Assembly: GCA_002862465.1 (NCBI GenBank)
Contig: PKDD01000121.1
Span: 1 to 64,000 of the forward strand
DNA: 64,000 nucleotides
From: Haliea sp.
GTDB lineage: Bacteria > Pseudomonadota > Gammaproteobacteria > Pseudomonadales > Halieaceae
Reading direction: 5' to 3'
The position numbers and the translations under genes are program-made. Positions within the stretch are counted from its first letter, which is position 1, and the number at the start of each line of letters is the position of its first letter. The notes under the pieces were generated by a model. It was not told the DNA's origin and did no database searches. It worked only from the letters and a program-made list of their open reading frames with translations. Below are positions 29,398 through 38,395 of the stretch, one piece after another.

Positions 29398-32300
29398 TCA
29401 TCCGAGCCAGTGGCGAGCGTTGCGAAACATCCGCAACCAGCCCCCGTCCTCGCCCCACTGGGGCGGTATCCAAGAGTGCTGAATGGCTCGATACACCCTC
29501 TCTGGATGCGGCATCATAATGGTAGCGCGCCCATCCGCACTGGTTAGACCGGTGATCCCTGCTGGAGAACCATTAGGATTAGCTGGGTATGCATGGGCCA
29601 ACCCAAGGTCGTTCTCAATGTAACGCAAGGCCACGGCACCACTAGCTTCACAATCGATCTGAGACCCCATATTAGCAAACTGGGCGCGCCCCTCTCCATG
29701 CGCTACTGCGATGGGAAGGTGAGAACCCGCCATATCCGATAATAGGATCGAAGGGCTGGACTCGACTCGGACCAATGTCAAGCGCGCCTCAAATTGTTCA
29801 GAACGATTACGCACAAAGCGCGGCCACAGACTGGCGCCTGGAATCAATTCCTTAAGCGCAGAGACCATCTGACAACCGTTGCAGACCCCAAGAGTAAAGG
29901 TGTCTTCACGTTCAAAAAACTCACTGAAACCTGCACGCACCGACTCGTTGAATAAAATACTCTTCGCCCAACCTTCACCGGCACCCAACACATCACCGTA
30001 TGAAAAGCCCCCACAGGCCACTAAGCCCTTGAACTGCTGCAGGTCAACACGCCCGCTTAGCAGGTCGCTCATATGCACATCGAAGGGCGCAAGGCCTGCT
30101 CGGTGAAAAGCGGCTGCCATTTCAACATGCCCATTCACGCCCTGTTCCCGCAGGACGGCTATTCGCGGACGAACTCCGGAGGCAATGTACGGGGCGCTAA
30201 TGTCCTCATCAACATCAAAACTCAAATCCACGGAAAGACCACAGTCTTCCGTCGTGTGCCGCTGATACTCTTCGAAAGCGCATTCTGGATTATCGCGTAG
30301 CGCTTGCATTTCATAGCTCGTGCGCGCCCACAGCTGCTGCAAACGCGCCCGACTATCAAGGAAAACCTGAGCCCCATCTAGCACGCTAACGGCATCACCA
30401 GGCGACGCCTTTCCAATGACATGCACACAATCGTCCAGACCCAATTCTGCCGCCTGTTGCTGGAAATCATGCAGGTGCGATCGACTAATTTGCACTACCG
30501 CTCCGGCCTCTTCATTGAACAATTTTTCCAGCGCACGGCCGGTTAGCTCTGACAACTCGATATCTAAGCCACAGCGGCCGGCAAATGCCATCTCTAGCAA
30601 TGTTGTGAATAGCCCCCCATCAGAGCGGTCGTGATAGGCCATTATTTGGCCCTTCACCACATAGTGCTGCACCAGCAGGAAAAATGCCTTTAAGTCAGCG
30701 GCATTATCTATATCAGGCACCTTATCACCTGTCTGTCCGCAGGCTTGCGCCAGAGCAGAGGCACCCATTCGATTGGCGCCACGACCGAGATCCACCAACA
30801 CAAGAAGCGCATCAGCTGCAGGGTTCAGTTGCGGGGTCACGGAGAGGCGTGCATCGATAACCGGCGAAAATGCAGAGACGATCAGTGACATAGGTGCGGT
30901 GACGGATCTATTCTTGCCCGCCTCCTGCCATGTAGTGCGCATCGACATGGAATCCTTGCCCACCGGAATCGTTATGCCGAGTGCAGGGCAAAGTTCCATA
31001 CCGACTGCCTGCACGGTGTCGAATAAAATCTCATCCTCCACACCGTATCCTGCGGCACACATCCAATTGGCCGACAACTTGATGTCACGAATATCTGCAA
31101 TGGCAGCTGCACAAATATTGGTAATTGCTTCGGCAACGGCCATACGCCCCGAAGCAGGACCGTTTATCAATGCCAGCGGGGTGCGTTCACCCATAGACAT
31201 GGCCTCGCCCACAAATGAATCATAGGATACCGTTGTCACCGCGCAATCTGCCACGGGGACTTGCCAAGGGCCCACCATCTGGTCCCGAGCCACCATACCC
31301 GTCACAGAGCGATCGCCAATGGTAATCAAAAAGTTCTTGCTTGCGACACTCGGCACCTGCAAAACTCGTTGCACCGCCTCTTGCAGCGAAATATTCAGGT
31401 GCAGTGCATCGTGCACGATGGTCTGCCGATGAACCTCACGACTCATACGCGGCGGCTTGCCAAACAAAACCGACATCGGCATATCCACGGGCACATTAGC
31501 AAATTTGCTGTCGGTAAGTCTTAGGTGCATTGCTTCGGTCGCTTCACCGACGACGGCGAAAGGACAGCGCTCACGCTCACAAATGGCTTCAAAACGCGCC
31601 AGATTTTCGGGCTCCACCGCCATGACATAACGCTCTTGAGATTCATTACACCATATCTCGAGTGGCGACATGCCCGGCTCATCATTTGGCACAGCCCGCA
31701 CCTCAAAGCACCCTCCGCGGCCACCATCCTTCACCAACTCCGGAAATGCATTGGACAGCCCACCGGCACCTACATCATGAATGAAAGCAATTGGGTTGGC
31801 CTCACCCAACTGCCAGCAGCGGTCGATAACCTCCTGACAACGACGCTCCATCTCAGGGTTCTGACGCTGCACAGAGGCAAAATCGAGATCCGCGTGACTT
31901 TGTCCGCTGGACATGGATGAAGCGGCACCCCCGCCCAGCCCGATCAGCATCGCCGGGCCACCCAAGGCGATCAAGTTGGCCCCTGCTCGATATTCCCCTT
32001 TCTGTACATGCTCCTGACGGACATTGCCATAGCCCCCAGCGATCATAATAGGTTTATGATAGCCACGCTTTTCTGGGCCACTAGCGCCGGGAGCCGTCAA
32101 CTCAAAGCTGCGAAAGTATCCACAAAGATTGGGCCGGCCAAACTCATTATTGAACGCTGCGGCGCCAATAGGGCCCTCCAACATGATGTCTAGAGCACTG
32201 ACAATTCTATCGGGCTTGCCATACTCGACCTCCCACGGCTGCGCGAATCCAGGAATCTTGAGATTCGACACGGAAAACCCGCTAAGTCCCACTTTCGGTT

Positions 32301-33291
32301 TGGAGCCGCGACCGACTGCACCCTCGTCGCGAATCTCGCCCCCTGCACCTGTCCCCGCCCCCGAGAATGGCGCGATAGCCGTAGGATGGTTGTGGGTCTC
32401 AACTTTCATTAAAAGATGGATGCGTTCATGGGAGGTAATGTATTCGAGGGATTGGGGGTCTGGATAAAACCGTCCCGCGATCGGCCCCGCAACCACAGCC
32501 GCATTGTCAGAATACGCCGAGAGGACATTCTCGCCGCCACATTCGTTAGTATTGCGAATCATGCTAAACAGTGAATGTGCCTGTGCGGTACCGTCAATGG
32601 TCCAGTCGGCGTTAAATATTTTATGGCGGCAGTGCTCCGAATTGGCCTGCGCGAACATCATTAGCTCAACGTCAGTAGGATTTCTCGCCAGAGCGATAAA
32701 AGCATTATATAAATACTCTATTTCGTCATCAGCAAGCGCAAGTCCAAGTGCACCATTAGCCTCTAACAACGCCTGGTGACCACTACTAAGCACATCCACC
32801 GTCCCAATTGGCCTCGGGCTCGCATGCTCGAACAGCTGCTGAGCAGACTCCATCGCAGGAAAAATGGTTTCGGTCATCCGATCATGCACAAGCGCCTCAA
32901 TGGCTTGGCGCTGCGACACGGTGAGGTGTGCTGGCAAGCTAAAATGCCAAGCCAGTCCTCGCTCCAACCGCTCAATCTCGCGCAGACCACAGTTTTGGGC
33001 GATATCGGTGGCTTTGCTAGACCAAGGAGAGACAGTGCCCGGCCTAGGAACAACCAACAGCAAGGTGGCGTTTGCCAACTCTTCCTCTTCGAAGGTCGGC
33101 AACAGAGCCCCGTAGGTCAGCACACTGGCAAGTATTTTCTGGCGCTCCTCTGTCAGCGGCCGATGTAATTGCACAAAGTGGACAAATTCAGCCCGCATCA
33201 CGCGAATATCCGGGTGGATCTCCGCAAGTCTTTGCGCCACTTTTTTTAGGCGAAAATCAGATAGAGCGGGAGCACCGCGCAGAGACAACAT
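29398..33291 (-). CDS. purL: Phosphoribosylformylglycinamidine synthase
   Basis: A 1297-residue single-chain FGAR amidotransferase of purine synthesis (E. coli 1295). The N-terminus is [18 protein letters not shown]. The synthetase region has [19 protein letters not shown] and [11 protein letters not shown], and the C-terminal glutaminase has the nucleophile Cys in LGVCNGCQM and the His/Glu in PHPERVYR. The frame is open 29 codons further up, but only the ATG at 33291 gives the family N-terminus. It is separated from divergent mltF by about 140 bases. Confidence 0.97.
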   Translation of the reverse strand: MLSLRGAPALSDFRLKKVAQRLAEIHPDIRVMRAEFVHFVQLHRPLTEERQKILASVLTYGALLPTFEEEELANATLLLVVPRPGTVSPWSSKATDIAQNCGLREIERLERGLAWHFSLPAHLTVSQRQAIEALVHDRMTETIFPAMESAQQLFEHASPRPIGTVDVLSSGHQALLEANGALGLALADDEIEYLYNAFIALARNPTDVELMMFAQANSEHCRHKIFNADWTIDGTAQAHSLFSMIRNTNECGGENVLSAYSDNAAVVAGPIAGRFYPDPQSLEYITSHERIHLLMKVETHNHPTAIAPFSGAGTGAGGEIRDEGAVGRGSKPKVGLSGFSVSNLKIPGFAQPWEVEYGKPDRIVSALDIMLEGPIGAAAFNNEFGRPNLCGYFRSFELTAPGASGPEKRGYHKPIMIAGGYGNVRQEHVQKGEYRAGANLIALGGPAMLIGLGGGAASSMSSGQSHADLDFASVQRQNPEMERRCQEVIDRCWQLGEANPIAFIHDVGAGGLSNAFPELVKDGGRGGCFEVRAVPNDEPGMSPLEIWCNESQERYVMAVEPENLARFEAICERERCPFAVVGEATEAMHLRLTDSKFANVPVDMPMSVLFGKPPRMSREVHRQTIVHDALHLNISLQEAVQRVLQVPSVASKNFLITIGDRSVTGMVARDQMVGPWQVPVADCAVTTVSYDSFVGEAMSMGERTPLALINGPASGRMAVAEAITNICAAAIADIRDIKLSANWMCAAGYGVEDEILFDTVQAVGMELCPALGITIPVGKDSMSMRTTWQEAGKNRSVTAPMSLIVSAFSPVIDARLSVTPQLNPAADALLVLVDLGRGANRMGASALAQACGQTGDKVPDIDNAADLKAFFLLVQHYVVKGQIMAYHDRSDGGLFTTLLEMAFAGRCGLDIELSELTGRALEKLFNEEAGAVVQISRSHLHDFQQQAAELGLDDCVHVIGKASPGDAVSVLDGAQVFLDSRARLQQLWARTSYEMQALRDNPECAFEEYQRHTTEDCGLSVDLSFDVDEDISAPYIASGVRPRIAVLREQGVNGHVEMAAAFHRAGLAPFDVHMSDLLSGRVDLQQFKGLVACGGFSYGDVLGAGEGWAKSILFNESVRAGFSEFFEREDTFTLGVCNGCQMVSALKELIPGASLWPRFVRNRSEQFEARLTLVRVESSPSILLSDMAGSHLPIAVAHGEGRAQFANMGSQIDCEASGAVALRYIENDLGLAHAYPANPNGSPAGITGLTSADGRATIMMPHPERVYRAIQHSWIPPQWGEDGGWLRMFRNARHWLG

Positions 33292-33433
33292 GCTGTGAAG
33301 AACTCCAAAAGGAGGCATTTCAGGGAAGCAATAGTGTACTGCATTTGATCTCGCTCCGATAACCGAAATTACACTCAATTACCATGCTAATTAAAACTGG
33401 GAGCTCCCGCTGGGTGCCGCTAAAATAACCAGC

Positions 33434-34861
33434 ATGAATCTTTACGTAAAAATAGTGACCCTAGTGCTACTGTGCACGGTGATTGGCTGCGACGCACAGG
33501 ACTCGTGGGAGAAAATACAATCTGACGGGGAATTGGTTGTGGTGACTCGCAATAGCCCAACCACCTATTACTTGGATAAAAACGGCCCCACCGGCTTTGA
33601 GTATGCTCTTACTCGTCTACTGGCAGAGGAGATGGGCGTAGCGTTAAAGATCGAAACAGCCTCCAACCTCAATGACCTTTTCGCACAACTAAAAGACCAG
33701 AAAGCAGACATCGCAGCGGCAGGGCTAACGCTGACAGAGGGGCGAGCAGCACGATATCCCCACACGATTGCCTACAATCAGCTTACCCCCCAAGTTATTT
33801 ATGTCGCAGGCACTTTCAGACCGCGCAGCGTATCCGACTTAACCACAATGAATATTGCTGTTGTCGCAAAGTCCAGCCATGCTGACACGTTATACACGCT
33901 GCAACAAAATCAAGCACCAGAACTAAGATGGCAAGAAATCGATGAGGCCGACACCATGCACTTGCTGGAGTTGCTCAAGTTGGGGCAGGCAGACATCGCG
34001 ATCGTCGACTCCAATGAATTTGCAGTCCAGCAAAGTCTCTACCCACGCCAAAAAGTCGCCTTTGATCTGCATGAGGAGCAGGATATGGTTTGGTATCTGG
34101 CGCCTGAAATCGACAATACACGTCTAACGATATTCATAAACGCGTATTTAGAACGGCTGAAAAATAATGGCACTATGGCGCGCCTGCGCGAACAGCATTT
34201 TGGCCATACTGACGGCGTCTCGCGCATCAGCGCACATGTGTTCACACAGAACATGCGACAAACTCTGCCGCTTTACCGCAGGCTAATCCGACAGGTCGCC
34301 AAAGAATATCAAATGGACTGGCACCTCCTGGCTGCAATAGCATATCAAGAGTCCCGCTGGGACCCAAATGCCACCTCCCCTACTGGCGTGCGCGGCATGA
34401 TGATGTTAACAAAGCCAACGGCTAGAGAGCTAGGGGTAGAGAATCGCCTGGACGTCACGCAAAGCCTTCGCGGTGGCGCTCGATATCTGAAAGACCTGAA
34501 ACGTCGACTGCCAAAAAGATTGCAGGAACCGGATCGGACGTGGATGGCACTGGCAGCCTACAACATTGGTCTAGGTCATTTAGAGGATGCACGGGTAATT
34601 ACTCAACGTCAGGGCGGCAATCCGGATCTGTGGCAGGATGTCATGCAACGACTGCCGCTTTTACAGGACTCCAAGTACTATGAAAAAACACGTTACGGCT
34701 ACGCTCGCGGAAAAGAGGCCGTTACTCTGGTACAAAATATTCGGCATTACTACAATATACTCGCGTGGCAGGATATTCCGGACAACCAGCCTATACCGCC
34801 CCTGCGTAGCGAAGATTATATCCCCAACGAAATAGACAACTTGCAGCTGCAGACATTTTAA
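33434..34861 (+). CDS. mltF: Membrane-bound lytic murein transglycosylase F
   Basis: A 475-residue lipoprotein that cleaves peptidoglycan to 1,6-anhydro products. The lipobox TVIGC gives lipidated Cys19. Residues about 25-260 are an amino-acid-binding (SBP3-like) domain that regulates the enzyme. The SLT catalytic domain follows, with catalytic Glu306 in AYQESRWDP, SPTGVRGMMMLT, and LAAYNIGLGHL. It is divergent from purL and convergent with tadA. Confidence 0.96.
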   Translation: MNLYVKIVTLVLLCTVIGCDAQDSWEKIQSDGELVVVTRNSPTTYYLDKNGPTGFEYALTRLLAEEMGVALKIETASNLNDLFAQLKDQKADIAAAGLTLTEGRAARYPHTIAYNQLTPQVIYVAGTFRPRSVSDLTTMNIAVVAKSSHADTLYTLQQNQAPELRWQEIDEADTMHLLELLKLGQADIAIVDSNEFAVQQSLYPRQKVAFDLHEEQDMVWYLAPEIDNTRLTIFINAYLERLKNNGTMARLREQHFGHTDGVSRISAHVFTQNMRQTLPLYRRLIRQVAKEYQMDWHLLAAIAYQESRWDPNATSPTGVRGMMMLTKPTARELGVENRLDVTQSLRGGARYLKDLKRRLPKRLQEPDRTWMALAAYNIGLGHLEDARVITQRQGGNPDLWQDVMQRLPLLQDSKYYEKTRYGYARGKEAVTLVQNIRHYYNILAWQDIPDNQPIPPLRSEDYIPNEIDNLQLQTF

Positions 34862-34908
34862 CAATCGAACACATAGACTTTTGTCACTTCTGAGCAGTTA
34901 CGGGTCGA

Positions 34909-35391
34909 CTATCGCCGCGCCTGAAAAAACGCTCGCAGACGCGCACTGCATTCCTCCGCCAACACATCAGCCTGCCAACTCACCCTATGGTTGAACCACG
35001 GTTCATCCAACAACGAAGAGACACTACAAATCACGCCAGCACGAGGTTCCTTGGCGCCAAATACAAGGTGCGCGATGCGGGCGTGCACCAGCGCTCCGGC
35101 ACACATCGTGCAGGGCTCCAGAGTGACATATAGGGTTGCTCCAGGGAGGCGATAGTTGCCAGCCCGCTGGGCGGCATCGCGCAAGGCTAAGATCTCTGCG
35201 TGCCCGCTAGGATCTTGTGCTGCAATGACTTGATTCCAACCTTCTCCCAGCAATTCACCGTCACGCACGACAACAGCGCCCACTGGCACTTCGCCTTCAT
35301 TCGCAGCACGATCTGCCAGCGCCAACGCACGGCGCATCCAATCCTCATGATTTACGGTGGATGACAGCGTGTTACTCCCACTCAGTAGCAA
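34909..35391 (-). CDS. tadA: tRNA-specific adenosine deaminase TadA
   Basis: A 160-residue zinc deaminase that makes inosine at the wobble base of tRNA-Arg(ACG). Zinc and catalytic residues are His64 and Glu66 (GHAEILAL) and Cys94/Cys97 (EPCTMC). The body from HEDWMRRALALA is typical, but no ATG precedes it: the start is apparently a TTG at 35391 lying inside the guaA-type direct repeat, without a good ribosome site. A CTG at 35367, 7 bases after GGGAG, is another possibility. The 5' end may have been changed by the island insertion upstream. Confidence 0.93.
   Translation of the reverse strand: MLLSGSNTLSSTVNHEDWMRRALALADRAANEGEVPVGAVVVRDGELLGEGWNQVIAAQDPSGHAEILALRDAAQRAGNYRLPGATLYVTLEPCTMCAGALVHARIAHLVFGAKEPRAGVICSVSSLLDEPWFNHRVSWQADVLAEECSARLRAFFQARR
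35373..35388. repeat. Putative attachment-site repeat, tadA side
   Basis: Sixteen bases, TACTCCCACTCAGTAG, repeating the guaA 3' end with one mismatch. On the minus strand it reads ACT-GAG-TGG-GAG-TAA in the frame corresponding to the GuaA C-terminus. It overlaps the proposed tadA start region. Confidence 0.6.
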
Positions 35392-35443
35392 CGTGTATTT
35401 TTTCTGTTTAATATCAATAACTTATCGACAATTCATGGTACGC

Positions 35444-35461
35444 GTGTAACTAATGTGTAAC
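35444..35461. repeat. Short GTGTAAC direct repeats near the island end
   Basis: GTGTAAC occurs at 35444-35450 and 35455-35461, an 11-base period (about one helical turn); a related GTGTAAG lies at 35541-35547. They are 56-73 bases from the tadA-side repeat, a place where recombinase arm sites would lie. Function is inference. Confidence 0.35.
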
Positions 35462-35474
35462 TCACCAACCACTC

Positions 35475-35743
35475 TGCACGTTTTTTCTACGCTAGTGCAA
35501 CTATTGCAATTTAATAGTTCACGCACTCAGCACTTGCACAGTGTAAGACGAAGAACGTGCTTAATCTATACACGTTTTTCTGTTCGTTCACTTGTTCTTT
35601 TGTGTCACTCGTCTACCAAACTGCGCTTGCTTCTCTATCAGCGCATCTAACTCACCATTCTCAGCAGCTTCGCGCACTCATTGCGTACTCGTCTTAGCTT
35701 AACCACGTCTGTAGCTGACGATTTTGCACGTTTTCTCCACGCT
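35475..35743. repeat. Pair of 19-bp imperfect direct repeats
   Basis: The 19-mers at 35475-35493 and 35725-35743 both begin TGCACGTTTT and end ACGCT, with 17 of 19 positions identical and a 250-base period. The right copy lies inside the small broken gene, the left one in noncoding DNA. This may be a remnant of an internal duplication. Confidence 0.4.
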
Positions 35744-35894
35744 TAAGCTTGTCAGCTATAGCTTCTAACTTAGCTAAGCGTTTAGTTTCTTCAGTAGTTA
35801 AGTTACGACGTGGATTAGCTTTATCAATTCGCTCTCGCACTAACTGAGAGACGCTACTGATTGATTGCTTTTGATTGTTGTACCATTCGCTCAC
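35588..35894 (-). pseudogene. Small gene apparently broken by a stop and a frameshift
   Basis: The first frame runs 66 codons from an ATG at 35894 (MSEWYNNQKQSIS...), is charged and helical (LTTEETKRLAKLEAIADKL) and ends ...QTWLS with TAA at 35694-35696. The same frame continues after the stop as DEYAM. From 35677 the next frame gives 29 codons of equally protein-like sequence (VREAAENGELDALIEKQAQF..., ending at 35588). One nonsense change (GAA to TAA would restore Glu) plus one indel would join them into a protein of about 100 residues. I do not recognise the family with certainty; the composition suggests a phage or island protein. The alternative is that the 66-residue protein is intact and the rest is chance. 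Confidence 0.45.
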
Positions 35895-35903
35895 ACTAAG
35901 AAA

Positions 35904-36632
35904 TCAACTGTCACTAATCGCTATTTTAATAAAGTATTTTTTTCCATTCTTCACAAAGAATGCATTTTTCAAGTCCCCATGAGTTAGCGCACGTAGTAAA
36001 TCGATATGATTTTCAAGCGTACCAACACTGCCAAGATCTAGTTGGCATAGCCTCTCGTAATCTTTTATTCCATTATAATTACCCTCCTCACTGGGAAAGT
36101 GGAGTGTGTAATCCTCGTCTATGATACTAATAAGATGCTCTTTTATGAGTTCTTTTTCAGCCTCAATAACCTTGTTATAAATTTCTAAAGATGTGTCCTT
36201 TGGAGAAACAGTAACTTCTTTCTGTCCTAGTATACCGCCATGATCTATTTGCTCATCCATTCGATGAATTGTCGCACCTATCGGCAAGCCGTTAATTAAC
36301 GAAAAGGCTTGCGGATACCACCCTCTGTTATGTGGATTAAATCCTGGGTGAAAGTTGAAGCAAGCAACTCTCGATACAAGGGAAGCTGGAAATATCTGTT
36401 TACAATGTAATGAAAAAACGATGTCGTAGTTATGTACTATCCACTCAACAACTTGATCGTCTTTTACATTTATTTCGCTAGCTCCAATGTTAATCATTGA
36501 TTGCGAGTTTTCGTTATATGATGTGTAACGGAAATCAAAACTACACTTTGAGCTCAAATCAAAACTATTCCAAATTTCGCGAAGAAAGCTACACAAGCCA
36601 ACATTCTCAGATACCACTAATATTTTTTTCAT
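35904..36632 (-). CDS. dTDP-4-amino-4,6-dideoxyglucose formyltransferase-like protein
   Basis: A 242-residue enzyme of the formyl-THF sugar N-formyltransferase group (VioF/FdtF type). The catalytic triad is Asn93, His95 (FNFHPGFNPHNRGWYPQ) and Asp130 (QIDHGGIL), and GLPIGATIHRMDE is typical. Such enzymes make N-formylated dideoxy sugars for O-antigen, but no other sugar genes are here, so it is an orphan in an AT-rich island. The C-terminal about 60 residues lack clear motifs. Its ATG overlaps by four bases the end of a short open remnant upstream. Confidence 0.82.
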   Translation of the reverse strand: MKKILVVSENVGLCSFLREIWNSFDLSSKCSFDFRYTSYNENSQSMINIGASEINVKDDQVVEWIVHNYDIVFSLHCKQIFPASLVSRVACFNFHPGFNPHNRGWYPQAFSLINGLPIGATIHRMDEQIDHGGILGQKEVTVSPKDTSLEIYNKVIEAEKELIKEHLISIIDEDYTLHFPSEEGNYNGIKDYERLCQLDLGSVGTLENHIDLLRALTHGDLKNAFFVKNGKKYFIKIAISDS

Positions 36633-36718
36633 GATTTTTTTCGGCCTTCAGCTAGCGCACCCTTAAGCATTCCAGCAGTAAAGCCAAACTCTTTACAAAG
36701 GCGCTTTACTTCTTTCAG
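36629..36718 (-). pseudogene. Short open remnant before the formyltransferase
   Basis: Between the guaA stop and the formyltransferase, 29 sense codons (KEVKRLCKEFGFTAGMLKG..., ending EGRKKS) run into a TGA that overlaps the next ATG (ATGA). A TAA precedes the stretch directly and the only ATG inside is near its end, so no full gene can start here. It looks like the 3' tail of a gene cut off by the island junction. Family not recognised. Confidence 0.35.
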
Positions 36719-36745
36719 TTAAATCAATTACTTACACTTAATTAA

Positions 36746-38323
36746 CTACTCCCACTCAATAGTTGCAGGGGGCTTACTGCTGATATCGTAGGTCACACGA
36801 GACACACCGGAAATCTCATTGATAATTCGATTTGATGTGCGTTCCAGTAAGTCGTAAGGTAAATGCGCCCAGCGCGCAGTCATGAAGTCCACGGTCTCTA
36901 CTGCCCTCAGAGCAATAACATACTCGTAGCGGCGCGCATCTCCGACGACACCCACTGACTTCACTGGTAAGAAAACAGCAAACGCTTGACTGGTCTTGTG
37001 ATAATAATCGTCGCGGTGCAATTCCTCGATAAAAATGGCGTCTGCCAAGCGCAACAGATCCGCATACTCCTTCTTTATTTCTCCCAGAATCCGCACGCCC
37101 AGGCCCGGCCCAGGAAAGGGATGGCGATAAACCATGTCGTAGGGTAGACCCAGTTCCAGCCCTATCCTTCGCACCTCATCCTTAAATAATTCACGTAACG
37201 GCTCCACCAATTCGAAGCTCATATCGTCTGGCAGTCCACCGACATTATGATGCGACTTAATATTATGGGCATTGCCGTTTTTGCCTCCCGCAGACTCAAT
37301 CACATCCGGATATATCGTGCCCTGAGCCAGCCACTTCACCTCGGTTAGCTTGCCGGCCTCCTCGTCAAACACATCAATAAAGGTGTTACCAATAATCTTG
37401 CGCTTTGCTTCAGGGTCAGACACGCCCTCCAACCGTCCAAGAAACAGTACCTCGCAGTCCCGGCGCAACACCGTTACCCCCATATTGCGGGAAAACATGT
37501 CCATTACTTGATCGCCTTCCTTCAAACGCAGCAATCCGTTATCCACAAACACACACGTCAGCCGATCGCCAATAGCACGGTGCAACAGCGCGGCCACTAC
37601 GGACGAATCCACACCGCCGGATAAGCCCAGCAATACCTTGTCAGTGCCTACCAGCGCCTTTACACGATCAATCGCATTTTCGACAATATTGGCGGGCGTC
37701 CAAAGGGCCTGACAACCACACTGTTCCAACACAAAATGCTCGAAAATACGATGACCTTGCAGCGTATGGGTGACCTCAGGATGAAACTGGATCCCGAAAA
37801 AAGGTTTGTGCTTATGCGCCATGCCCGCGATCGGACAACTCGCAGTTTCGGCCATGACCTCGAAGTCTGGTGGCAGCGTCGCTACCCTATCCCCGTGACT
37901 CATCCATACATCTAGGAGACCCCTGCCATCCTCGGCAACATGGTCGTGAATATCATGCAACAATCTGCCCTTACCAACCTGGCTTATCTGGGCATAACCA
38001 AACTCGCTGACGGAGGAACCGACCACTGTGCCACCAAACTGCTGGGCCATAGTCTGCATGCCATAACATATTCCAAGCACGGGCACGCCCAAGGTGAACA
38101 CACAATCCGGCGCCCGCGGGGATCCTTCTTGCACCACTGACTCTGGCCCGCCCGACAGAATAACGCCGCTAGGATTAAACGCCAGCACATCTTCTTCACT
38201 GACGGTAAAAGCGCGAATCTCACTGTACACACCGACCTCTCTTACCCGCCGAGCAATCAATTGCGTGTACTGTGAACCAAAATCCAGAATAAGGATTTTC
38301 TGGGCGTGGATATCTGCGCTCAT
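36746..38323 (-). CDS. guaA: GMP synthase (glutamine-hydrolysing)
   Basis: A 525-residue enzyme, as in E. coli, turning XMP into GMP. The glutaminase domain has Cys86 in LGICYGMQ and the His/Glu of [11 protein letters not shown]; the ATP pyrophosphatase P-loop is [13 protein letters not shown]. It ends PPATIEWE, whose codons form the putative attachment site. The ATG at 38323 follows AGGA at 8 bases; an upstream frame of 12 codons is not needed. It lies 72 bases after guaB in the gua operon. Confidence 0.98.
   Translation of the reverse strand: MSADIHAQKILILDFGSQYTQLIARRVREVGVYSEIRAFTVSEEDVLAFNPSGVILSGGPESVVQEGSPRAPDCVFTLGVPVLGICYGMQTMAQQFGGTVVGSSVSEFGYAQISQVGKGRLLHDIHDHVAEDGRGLLDVWMSHGDRVATLPPDFEVMAETASCPIAGMAHKHKPFFGIQFHPEVTHTLQGHRIFEHFVLEQCGCQALWTPANIVENAIDRVKALVGTDKVLLGLSGGVDSSVVAALLHRAIGDRLTCVFVDNGLLRLKEGDQVMDMFSRNMGVTVLRRDCEVLFLGRLEGVSDPEAKRKIIGNTFIDVFDEEAGKLTEVKWLAQGTIYPDVIESAGGKNGNAHNIKSHHNVGGLPDDMSFELVEPLRELFKDEVRRIGLELGLPYDMVYRHPFPGPGLGVRILGEIKKEYADLLRLADAIFIEELHRDDYYHKTSQAFAVFLPVKSVGVVGDARRYEYVIALRAVETVDFMTARWAHLPYDLLERTSNRIINEISGVSRVTYDISSKPPATIEWE
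36747..36762. repeat. Putative attachment-site repeat, guaA side
   Basis: Sixteen bases, TACTCCCACTCAATAG, forming the last codons and stop of guaA; direct partner of the copy at 35373-35388 (15 of 16 identical). It marks the right edge of the island. Confidence 0.6.
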
Positions 38324-38395
38324 GGTTTGTCCTGACTGAGAAATGGAATGATCATTCATTCGTCACGAGGACCGCGAATGACGTGACTTAAAAGC

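Larger units (their letters stand above)
35373..36762. mobile_element. Small AT-rich island bounded by guaA 3'-end direct repeats
   Basis: About 1.4 kb of visibly AT-rich DNA splits guaA from tadA, genes that are near neighbours in relatives. It is bounded by a 16-bp direct repeat: TACTCCCACTCAATAG at the guaA 3' end (36747-36762) and TACTCCCACTCAGTAG at the tadA 5' end (35373-35388), 15 of 16 identical. Both copies can encode the guaA ending EWE-stop in the same orientation. The guaA 3' end is a known integration target of tyrosine-recombinase islands. No integrase remains. Contents: an amino-sugar formyltransferase, a broken small gene, a short reading-frame remnant and two kinds of short repeats. 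Confidence 0.65.

Noticed and set aside
35453-35650. 65-codon rightward open frame in the island
   Set aside because: Composition (Ser/Leu/Arg/Cys rich) is not protein-like and it lies opposite the better minus-strand reading VREAAENGELDALIEKQ.
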